A DNA stretch of 64,000 nt from Planosporangium thailandense (lineage in GTDB: Bacteria; Actinomycetota; Actinomycetes; Mycobacteriales; Micromonosporaceae): positions 124,001 through 188,000 of the forward strand of contig NZ_JAATVY010000011.1 of the NCBI RefSeq assembly GCF_011947195.1, given 5' to 3'. The notes under the pieces are model-generated. The model did not search any database. It saw only the letters and a list, made by a program, of their open reading frames with translations, and had not been told where the DNA came from. The position numbers and the translations under genes were made by a program. Below are positions 57,921-64,000 of the stretch, piece by piece. The first letter of the stretch is position 1; each line of letters opens with the position of its first letter.

Positions 57921-59057
57921 TCATACGCCGGCCACCGGGGCCGACGGTCTGGCTGGCGTAGGTGAGTGCGTCGGCCAGTGGGTGGGTGCGGTGAGCCGGT
58001 AGCCGCCGCGCGGATCCCAGCCGGCCCGCCAGCCGGCCGCGAGCGCCTCCTGCAGCACCCCGCCGACCGCGTGCTGCCAGGCGCTGGCCGCGGCCGGGTC
58101 GTCCCGGCGCAGCGCGGCGATGTCGGCCGGCACCGCGACCAGCGCGGCGCGAGCGGCCGCCCAGGCCGGGTCGAGCACCGGCAGGCCGTCGTCGGCGGCG
58201 ACCGCCCACAGCGGCTCGGCCTGGATGCCGGCGTGGCCGTCATACCCGGTGGGCTCCTCCGCGAGACGCCAGGCGACGAGCAGCCGGTCGTAGGGCAGCG
58301 GCGTGGGGCTGTCGGCGTCGCGGAGGCCCTCGTAACCGGGCAGGAACGCCTCCACGGTCGCGCCGAGCCGGCGGAGGTTGAGGTTGGCGTTGACCGCCGC
58401 CATCGCGTCGAACGTCCAGCGGATCTCGGTGACGCCCCGCTCGAGCGCCCAGGCGCGCTGGGCGAACTTCAGCGCCACCGACACGCCGCGACCGCGGGCG
58501 GTGGGCAGTACCGCCATCGGGCCGGACTGCACCAGCGGTCGGCCGTCGGCGGTCCACCCCGGCAACGCGAGCACCGCGCCGACGGGAGCATCGCCGTCCC
58601 ACGCCAGCAGCACCGGCGCGCCGGCGGCGAGCAGGTTGCGCAGCAGGCTCGGCGGGTAGAAGTGGTGCCCTGCGCCCGGGGCGAAGACCGCGTCGAGGAC
58701 GCTGACGGCCGCGGCGACGTCGACGTGCGTGTCGACCGGGCGGATGTCGACGCGGGCTCGGGCGGCGGCCGCCGCGGCCGGGTCGGCCGGCTCCGTCGCG
58801 GGCGGCGGGTTGGTGAGGGCGGTGGCCGGGTCGGCCAGCGGGTCGGGAGCGAACACCTGCCGGGTCGCGGCCTCGACCAGTTCGGTGATGGCGTAGACGG
58901 CCTCCGCCGGGTCGGCGGTGAGCACCTGCGGGCCCTCGGCGGGCAGCAGTTCGGCGATGACCTCGCCGAGGACGGCCTCGGGCACGTCGGCCGACAGGAC
59001 GTCCGCGACGACCTCGGCGAGAGGGCCGGCAACGGGTTCGGTGACGGGCTCGGACAC
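57921..59057 (-). CDS. GNAT-family acetyltransferase-like protein (COG3375 type)
   Basis: A 378-residue protein. After ~100 acidic/Ala-rich residues a GNAT domain begins (VDIRPVDTHVDVAAAVSVLD); the acetyl-CoA loop is in SGPMAVLPTARGRGVSVALK with the R/QxxGxG/A-like pattern ARGRGV. It continues ITEIRWTFDAMAAVNANLNL-like (read as TEIRWTFDAMAAVNANLNLR) and LPYDRLLVAWRL, matching predicted GNAT proteins of the COG3375 type. The GTG start at 59057 has GAAGGCAGG upstream. The substrate is unknown. The N-terminal extension is longer than usual and may be a low-complexity addition. Confidence 0.8.
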   Translation of the reverse strand: MSEPVTEPVAGPLAEVVADVLSADVPEAVLGEVIAELLPAEGPQVLTADPAEAVYAITELVEAATRQVFAPDPLADPATALTNPPPATEPADPAAAAAARARVDIRPVDTHVDVAAAVSVLDAVFAPGAGHHFYPPSLLRNLLAAGAPVLLAWDGDAPVGAVLALPGWTADGRPLVQSGPMAVLPTARGRGVSVALKFAQRAWALERGVTEIRWTFDAMAAVNANLNLRRLGATVEAFLPGYEGLRDADSPTPLPYDRLLVAWRLAEEPTGYDGHAGIQAEPLWAVAADDGLPVLDPAWAAARAALVAVPADIAALRRDDPAAASAWQHAVGGVLQEALAAGWRAGWDPRGGYRLTAPTHWPTHSPTPARPSAPVAGV

Positions 59058-59466
59058 GGCGGCCTGCCTTCAGCGTGCGACGCGACGGTGCGGCGACCCC
59101 GGCTCTGCGGAAGCCGGGCGTCGGACGGCCATTGTCCCGACACCGGAGGTCGACGCGGTGGAGCGACTGGTGACGTGTCGGTGAATTCGTCGCAACCGGC
59201 GTGCGCCGGGCGGCGGCCGTCAACCGCGCTGCCGGCCGTCGGTCTCCTGCCTTGCCGGCCTCTGGGGCGATGCCCAGGAACACGTGCAGCCGGCCAGGTG
59301 ACGCCGATGGCGGCCGGATGGTGACCGGCGAGATGCTCCGGTCACCAATGGTGGAGACGTCCTCGTCGACCCCTACACCGCGCGCCGTTACGACGGACCC
59401 GCCCGCCCGGATGTCCGCCGCTGCGGGATGACAAGACGGCGCCGCTGCGGATGCCGTTGATCAGTG
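59058..59466. other. 409-bp gap, no gene recognised
   Basis: Between the GNAT gene and the small protein gene, both on the minus strand. Short frames here are Arg-rich and do not look coding. The GNAT promoter and ribosome site lie at its left end. No repeats or RNA structures are evident. Confidence 0.5.
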
Positions 59467-59694
59467 TCAGATCCGCGAACGCAGCAGCTGCTTGCCCTGC
59501 TCAGCACCCTTACGGCTCTCCGCCTGAGCTCGCCGGAAGAAGTCGGCCAACTCCCTGTCGCCGTCGCGTTCGGCGTCCTGAATGTAGTTCTCCAGCCGAA
59601 GGGCGTTGCTCAGGCACGCTTCGGTGAACCAGATGATGTCGTAGTCCTTGTCCTTGGTTCCCGTCACCTGTCCGGTCTCGCGAGTGCTGGTCAT
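59467..59694 (-). CDS. Small hydrophilic helical protein, function unknown
   Basis: A 75-residue protein with ATG 59694 and a strong ribosome site (CCAGGAGGAAGCG). It is rich in charged residues and mostly helical: KDKDYDIIWFTEACLSNALR, then a segment containing DAERDGDRELADFFRRAQAE and ending SRKGAEQGKQLLRSRI. The pattern of a short helix pair with hydrophobic heptads resembles small conserved actinobacterial proteins, but I do not recognise a family. Codon use matches a real gene in this GC range. Confidence 0.7.
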   Translation of the reverse strand: MTSTRETGQVTGTKDKDYDIIWFTEACLSNALRLENYIQDAERDGDRELADFFRRAQAESRKGAEQGKQLLRSRI

Positions 59695-60044
59695 CGCTTC
59701 CTCCTGGAGGCTGCGTTCCTGACGCAGCTCCGCTACCCGCTTTCCTGCCGGGTATGTCGGACCCCGTGCGCTTCTGGGCGGGTGGGCGTGCGCCGCCCGC
59801 CGGCTTCACATGGTCACCCTTAGTCGTTGGCCCAAGCTAGCTGCTTGTCGTGTTCCTCGATCGGCCGCGCGAACCGGGTGACCGTGATGAGTGCCAACTG
59901 GGCGAACGGCCCGACGACCCCGGCGTCACGGTGTCCCGTACCGGATGCGCAGGACTGGCCGGCCGCCGCAGGCCAGCTTGCCGTGGCGGGACATCGGAGC
60001 GACACGCTGAGGTTCTGTTGCTGGCGGTACGAAGTGCTCGCGCG
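59695..60044. other. 350-bp gap, no gene recognised
   Basis: This gap lies between the small protein gene and the biotin carboxylase gene. It must contain the promoter of the small protein on the minus strand. Short minus-strand frames (59820-60005, 59837-60058) have no ribosome sites and no recognisable product. Confidence 0.5.
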
Positions 60045-61814
60045 TCACGGCGCCGCATCCTTGATCTCGACGAGGACGGCGCCGGTGAGGACGGTGTCGC
60101 CGACGGCGGCGGCGATGCCGGTGACGGTGCCGGCCTTGTGGGCGTTGATGGGCTGCTCCATCTTCATGGCCTCCAGGACCGCGACGAGCTCGCCGGCTTC
60201 GACGGTCTGACCTTCCTCGACTGCGATCTTGACGATGGTGCCCTGCATGGGCGCGGTGAGGGCGTCGCCGGACACGGCTGCGCTCAGCTTGCCGCTGGCG
60301 GAGCGCCTGGGTGCCTTCTTCTGCGTGGCGCCGCCGCCGAGGGCCAGACCACCCGGCAGTACGACCTCGATCCGTTTGCCGTCGACCTCGACGACGACGG
60401 TCTGCCGCTCGCCGTCGTTGACCTGCGCTTCGGCCACCGTGCCGGCGTACGGCTCGACGGTGTTGTCCCACTCGGTCTCGATCCATCGAGTGTGGACGGA
60501 GAACGCCTGGTTGGGGTCGGCTGGGGCGAACGCCTCGTCGTTGACCACCGCGCGGTGGAACGGGATCACCGTGGGCATGCCGTCGACGATGAATTCGGCC
60601 AATGCGCGACGGGAACGCTCCAGGGCCTCGGCGCGGTTCCGGCCGGTGACGATCAGCTTGGCCAGCATCGAGTCGAAGGCGCCGCCGATGGTGTCGCCGG
60701 CCTCGACGCCGGAGTCGAGTCGCACGCCCGGGCCGGTCGGCGGACGAAACTGCGTGATGACGCCGGGTGCGGGCAGGAAGCCCCGGCCGGCGTCCTCGCC
60801 GTTGATCCGGAACTCGATCGAGTGTCGCATCGGGGCGGGGTCGTCGTAGCCGAGGGGCTCGCCGGCCGCGATGCGGAACTGTTCGCGTACGAGGTCGATG
60901 CCGGTCACCTCTTCGGTGACCGGGTGCTCGACCTGAAGGCGGGTGTTGACTTCGAGGAAGGAGATCGTGCCGTCCTGTCCGATGAGGAACTCGCAGGTGC
61001 CGGCCCCGTGGTAGCCCGCTTCCTTGAGGATGGCCTTGGACGCGCGGACCAGCTCGGCGTGCTGTTCGTCGGTCAGGAACGGGGCGGGGGCTTCCTCGAC
61101 CAGCTTCTGGTGTCGGCGCTGCAGCGAGCAGTCGCGGGTGGAGACGACCACGACGTTGCCGTGGGTGTCGGCGAGGCACTGCGTCTCGACGTGGCGGGGC
61201 TTGTCCAGGTAGCGCTCGACGAAGCACTCACCGCGCCCGAACGCCGCCACGGCCTCGCGGGTGGCGGATTCGAACAGTTCGGGGATCTCCTCCAGGGTGC
61301 GCGCGACCTTCAGCCCGCGTCCGCCCCCGCCGTAGGCGGCCTTGATGGCGACGGGCAGGCCGTGCTCCGTGGCGAAGGCGACGACCTCGCTGGCGTCGGC
61401 GACCGGGTCGGGCGTGCCGGGTACGAGGGGAGCGTTGGCGCGGGCCGCGATGTGCCGCGCCTTGACCTTGTCGCCCAGCGCGTCGATGGCCTCGGGGGAG
61501 GGACCGATCCAGGTGAGCCCGGCGTCGATGACCGCCTGGGCGAACGATGCGTTCTCGGCGAGGAATCCGTAGCCGGGGTGGACCGCGTCCGCGCCGGACT
61601 TGCGGGCGACGTCGAGCAGCTTCTGCTGTACCAGATAGGACTCGGCGGGTGTCGCTCCGCCGATGGCGTAGGCCTCGTCGGCGACCTTGACGTGCAACGC
61701 GTCGCGGTCGGGGTCCGCATAGACCGCGACGGACCCGATACCGCTGTCCTTGCACGCACGGGCGATGCGAACCGCGATCTCGCCACGGTTGGCGATCAGC
61801 ACTTTCTTCAGCAT
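60045..61814 (-). CDS. Acyl-CoA carboxylase alpha subunit (biotin carboxylase + BCCP)
   Basis: A 589-residue biotin carboxylase joined to a biotin carboxyl carrier domain. It begins [20 protein letters not shown]; the ATP-grasp Gly-rich loop is [19 protein letters not shown], the carboxylase catalytic region includes [20 protein letters not shown], and biotin attaches at the Lys of [14 protein letters not shown] near the C-terminus. It feeds carboxyl groups to the beta subunit encoded at 62172-63785, forming acetyl- or propionyl-CoA carboxylase for fatty acid and polyketide supply. The length is normal for the actinobacterial AccA3 type. Confidence 0.95.
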   Translation of the reverse strand: MLKKVLIANRGEIAVRIARACKDSGIGSVAVYADPDRDALHVKVADEAYAIGGATPAESYLVQQKLLDVARKSGADAVHPGYGFLAENASFAQAVIDAGLTWIGPSPEAIDALGDKVKARHIAARANAPLVPGTPDPVADASEVVAFATEHGLPVAIKAAYGGGGRGLKVARTLEEIPELFESATREAVAAFGRGECFVERYLDKPRHVETQCLADTHGNVVVVSTRDCSLQRRHQKLVEEAPAPFLTDEQHAELVRASKAILKEAGYHGAGTCEFLIGQDGTISFLEVNTRLQVEHPVTEEVTGIDLVREQFRIAAGEPLGYDDPAPMRHSIEFRINGEDAGRGFLPAPGVITQFRPPTGPGVRLDSGVEAGDTIGGAFDSMLAKLIVTGRNRAEALERSRRALAEFIVDGMPTVIPFHRAVVNDEAFAPADPNQAFSVHTRWIETEWDNTVEPYAGTVAEAQVNDGERQTVVVEVDGKRIEVVLPGGLALGGGATQKKAPRRSASGKLSAAVSGDALTAPMQGTIVKIAVEEGQTVEAGELVAVLEAMKMEQPINAHKAGTVTGIAAAVGDTVLTGAVLVEIKDAAP

Positions 61815-61932
61815 GGTGGCTCCATGGCGTAGTCAGAGTCGAAGCCGAGCGGCTCGACGGGTTCGACGATTGCGGTAGCGCTGACCTCGAAACGCCGCAG
61901 CACGACAGGCATGCGCGCAGCCGTTCCCGCGG

Positions 61933-62175
61933 TCAGCAGGGCAGGGCCGAATTTCGCCAGGCACCGGGACCGGGCCCCGACGGTCGGCGCGCCAGGCGGG
62001 CACGTTCGCTCCACAGCGAGGCGCGGCGGGCAGCAGGATCCTTCACCTTCGCCGACTCCGCGGCGCGCACGAGCACGACCATCACCGCGGCGAGTTGCTC
62101 GGGGGTGGCGTCACCGCGTACGAGGGCGACCGGCCGCGCCGTTGCGGCCGGTCGCCGGTCATCGGCGCCGCTCAC
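61933..62175 (-). CDS. accE: Acyl-CoA carboxylase epsilon subunit
   Basis: An 80-residue protein typical of the actinobacterial AccE family. [20 protein letters not shown] corresponds to the conserved rGxPTxEExAAv segment; [13 protein letters not shown] and a Trp near the end ([12 protein letters not shown]) complete the pattern. It stabilises and activates the alpha-beta carboxylase complex. Its ATG overlaps the beta subunit stop (ATGA). A 118-nt gap separates it from the alpha gene. Confidence 0.88.
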   Translation of the reverse strand: MSGADDRRPAATARPVALVRGDATPEQLAAVMVVLVRAAESAKVKDPAARRASLWSERARLARRPSGPGPGAWRNSALPC

Positions 62176-63785
62176 AGCGGGATGTTCCCGTGCTTCTTGG
62201 GCGGCAGCGTTTCACGTTTGGTTCGCAGCATCCGCAGCGCCTTGATGACGGCGGAGCGGGTGTACGACGGTGGGATGACCGCGTCGACATATCCCCGCTC
62301 GGCGGCGACGTAAGGGTTGGCGAGGGTGTCCTCGTACTCGGTGATGAACCGCTGGCGGGCCTCGGCCAGGTCGTCGCCCCGCTCGGCTGCCGCCTTGAGC
62401 TCCTTGCGGTAGAGAATGTTGACCGCACCCTGGCCGCCCATGACCGCGATCTGGGCGGTGGGCCAGGCGAGGTTGATGTCCGCGCCGAGGTGCTTGGAGC
62501 CCATGACGTCGTACGCGCCGCCGTAGGCCTTGCGGGTGATGACCGTGACCTTCGGGACGGTGGCCTCGGCGTACGCGTAGATGAGCTTGGCACCGCGGCG
62601 GATGATGCCGTTCCACTCCTGGCCGGTGCCGGGCAGGAAACCCGGCACGTCCACGAACGTCAGCACCGGGAGGTTGAACGCGTCGCAGGTGCGCACGAAG
62701 CGCGCGGCCTTCTCGGAGGCGTCGATGTCGAGGGTGCCGGCGAACTGCATGGGCTGGTTGGCCACCACCCCGACCGAGCGGCCCTCGACCCGGCCGAAGC
62801 CGCAGATGATGTTCGGGGCGAACAGCGGCTGGACCTCGCAGAACTCGCCGTCGTCGAGGACGTGCCCGATGACGGTGTGCATGTCGTAGGGCTGGTTGGC
62901 CGAGTCGGGGATGACCGTGTCGAGAAAAGTGTCGGCGTCCACGACGTTGACGTCGACGTCCACGTCGAACGCGGGAGGGTCCTCCAGGTTGTTCGACGGC
63001 AGGTAGGACAGCAGCGTCTTGACGTACTCGATGGCGTCGTCCTCGTCGTGGCCCATGTAGTGCGCGACGCCCGACTTGGTGTTGTGCGCACGGGCGCCGC
63101 CGAGGTCCTCGAAGGCCACATCCTCACCGGTGACCGTCTTGATGACGTCCGGCCCGGTGATGAACATGTGCGAGGTCCGGTCCACCATGACCGTGAAGTC
63201 GGTGATCGCGGGGGAGTAGACCGCACCACCGGCGCACGGCCCCATGATCAGTGAGATCTGGGGGATCACGCCCGAGGCGTGGACGTTGCGTTTGAAGATC
63301 TCGCCGTAAAGGCCCAGGGACACCACGCCTTCCTGGATGCGAGCGCCACCGGAGTCGTTGATCCCGATGACCGGGCAGCCCGTCTTCATCGCCAGATCCA
63401 TGACCTTGACGATCTTCTCGCCGAAGACCTCGCCCAGCGAGCCGCCGAAGACGGTGAAGTCCTGCGCGAACACGCACACCGGCCGGCCGTCGACCGTGCC
63501 GTACCCGGTCACCACGCCGTCGCCGTACGGGCGGTTCTGCTCCTGCCCGAAGTTGGTGCTGCGGTGCCTGGCGAACTCGTCGAGCTCCACGAACGATCCC
63601 TCGTCCAGCAGCATCTCGATGCGCTCGCGGGCGGTCTTCTTCCCGCGCGCGTGCTGCTTCTCGATCGCCCGGGCGGACCCGGCGTGTACCGCCTCGTCGA
63701 TGCGCCGGCCGAGGTCGGCCAGCTTGCCGGCGGTGGTGTGGATGTCGAACCCAGCCTCCGTTACCGAGACCGTTTCCGCGCTCAT
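62172..63785 (-). CDS. Acyl-CoA carboxylase beta subunit (PccB/AccB type)
   Basis: A 537-residue carboxyltransferase. The N-terminal half has [20 protein letters not shown] and GMGGG-type [19 protein letters not shown]; the acyl-CoA oxyanion-hole Gly pairs are in [17 protein letters not shown] and in the C-terminal [20 protein letters not shown]. The residue that separates acetyl- from propionyl-CoA enzymes is the Asp in the GADIN stretch, which suggests propionyl preference, but I would not rely on that. It runs first in the alpha-epsilon-beta set on the minus strand, with tight coupling to accE. Confidence 0.94.
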   Translation of the reverse strand: MSAETVSVTEAGFDIHTTAGKLADLGRRIDEAVHAGSARAIEKQHARGKKTARERIEMLLDEGSFVELDEFARHRSTNFGQEQNRPYGDGVVTGYGTVDGRPVCVFAQDFTVFGGSLGEVFGEKIVKVMDLAMKTGCPVIGINDSGGARIQEGVVSLGLYGEIFKRNVHASGVIPQISLIMGPCAGGAVYSPAITDFTVMVDRTSHMFITGPDVIKTVTGEDVAFEDLGGARAHNTKSGVAHYMGHDEDDAIEYVKTLLSYLPSNNLEDPPAFDVDVDVNVVDADTFLDTVIPDSANQPYDMHTVIGHVLDDGEFCEVQPLFAPNIICGFGRVEGRSVGVVANQPMQFAGTLDIDASEKAARFVRTCDAFNLPVLTFVDVPGFLPGTGQEWNGIIRRGAKLIYAYAEATVPKVTVITRKAYGGAYDVMGSKHLGADINLAWPTAQIAVMGGQGAVNILYRKELKAAAERGDDLAEARQRFITEYEDTLANPYVAAERGYVDAVIPPSYTRSAVIKALRMLRTKRETLPPKKHGNIPL

Positions 63786-64000
63786 CGCGCGTGCCCGGTG
63801 GAGTCGAGCCGGGTGACCAGCTTCCAGGTAGCCGGAAGCAGGCTCGAGGCCAGCAGCGCCTTGAGGGCGTCACCGAGAAGGAAGGGCGCGACGCCGACGG
63901 CGACCGCCTTGACCAGCCCCATGCCGGTCACGATGGCCAGCCAACTGACGCCGCACGCGTAGATCGTCGCTGACGCCAGCGTCATGACGGCCAGCTCGCG
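63782..64000 (-). CDS. bioY: BioY biotin transporter, C-terminal part (cut by window edge)
   Basis: The last ~72 residues of a BioY-type S component of the biotin ECF transporter; the start is beyond the window. The visible part has two membrane helices ([20 protein letters not shown] and [20 protein letters not shown]), the second with the BioY-like PFLxGDxxKA motif. Its stop overlaps the acyl-CoA carboxylase beta start by four bases. Coupling of biotin uptake to a biotin enzyme is functionally sensible. Confidence 0.85.
   Translation of the reverse strand, partial: RELAVMTLASATIYACGVSWLAIVTGMGLVKAVAVGVAPFLLGDALKALLASSLLPATWKLVTRLDSTGHAR

Noticed and set aside
59820..60058. Two short minus-strand frames before the biotin carboxylase gene
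   Set aside because: Overlapping each other in different frames, no ribosome site.
1..64000. CRISPR arrays, IS elements, prophage genes, tRNA or rRNA genes
   Set aside because: I read the intergenic regions for regular repeats, transposase motifs and tRNA-like GTTCGANNC arms and saw none; a covariance search would be more sensitive.

Overview
The window is about 64 kb of high-GC actinobacterial chromosome. Several features point to a mycothiol- and F420-using Actinomycetota: GTG/TTG starts and tightly coupled stop/start overlaps, a mycothiol-type maleylpyruvate isomerase, an F420-linked LLM enzyme beside an F420:NADP oxidoreductase, an acyl-CoA carboxylase with an epsilon subunit, and an ECF42/DGPF sigma pair. 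Micromonosporaceae or a relative is my guess, not proven. I saw no rRNA, tRNA, IS element, prophage or CRISPR array.

Region 1 (1-17444) is a catabolic island. It holds an aldehyde dehydrogenase tail, a ThDP enzyme, a family III CoA-transferase, a GntR/FCD regulator, a Rid protein, a CoxG-like protein, a glutaryl-CoA-dehydrogenase-like enzyme, an LLM flavin/F420 oxidoreductase, a small membrane protein and a three-subunit molybdenum hydroxylase (form II CoxL type). It continues with a cysteine amidohydrolase, an SsuABC-type importer, an F420H2:NADP oxidoreductase and a 3-hydroxyacyl-CoA dehydrogenase. Import, Mo-dependent hydroxylation, F420/flavin chemistry, amide hydrolysis, imine clearance and acyl-CoA oxidation would suit breakdown of an N-containing ring; the substrate is not readable from sequence.

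Region 2 (17490-23950) has an MmcQ/YjbR protein, a DHA2 drug exporter, a YetF-like protein, and a divergent MMPL exporter/TetR pair with a clear operator. Region 3 (24079-28806) is a complete 3-hydroxybenzoate-to-gentisate pathway with a divergent IclR regulator. It is followed by a deletion scar joining half a P450 to the tail of an S15-type hydrolase (28914-29587). Region 4 (29595-31822) is an ECF42 sigma factor with its DGPF partner, a matching promoter and a DHFR-like protein. Region 5 (32028-38296) is a PucR-controlled amine module: FAD oxidase, aldehyde dehydrogenase and NCS1 permease.

Region 6 (38631-45239) is the most interesting part. It contains OleA-, OleC- and OleD-like genes interleaved with a GT2 glycosyltransferase and two cytochromes P450, and no OleB. 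In known systems OleA condenses two acyl-CoAs, OleD reduces the beta-keto acid and OleC closes a beta-lactone that OleB would decarboxylate. Without OleB a beta-lactone product, perhaps oxidised or glycosylated, is a reasonable prediction.

Region 7 (45316-52397) has an MMPL transporter, a membrane-anchored multicopper oxidase with a DUF6220-like partner, and a divergent NarL-type two-component system with a 16-bp palindrome in the shared promoter region. Region 8 (52607-64000) carries a Tat-exported phospholipase C, a GGDEF-EAL protein, a CadD-like transporter, a GNAT protein, a small unknown protein and the acyl-CoA carboxylase genes (alpha, epsilon, beta) next to a partial BioY biotin transporter.
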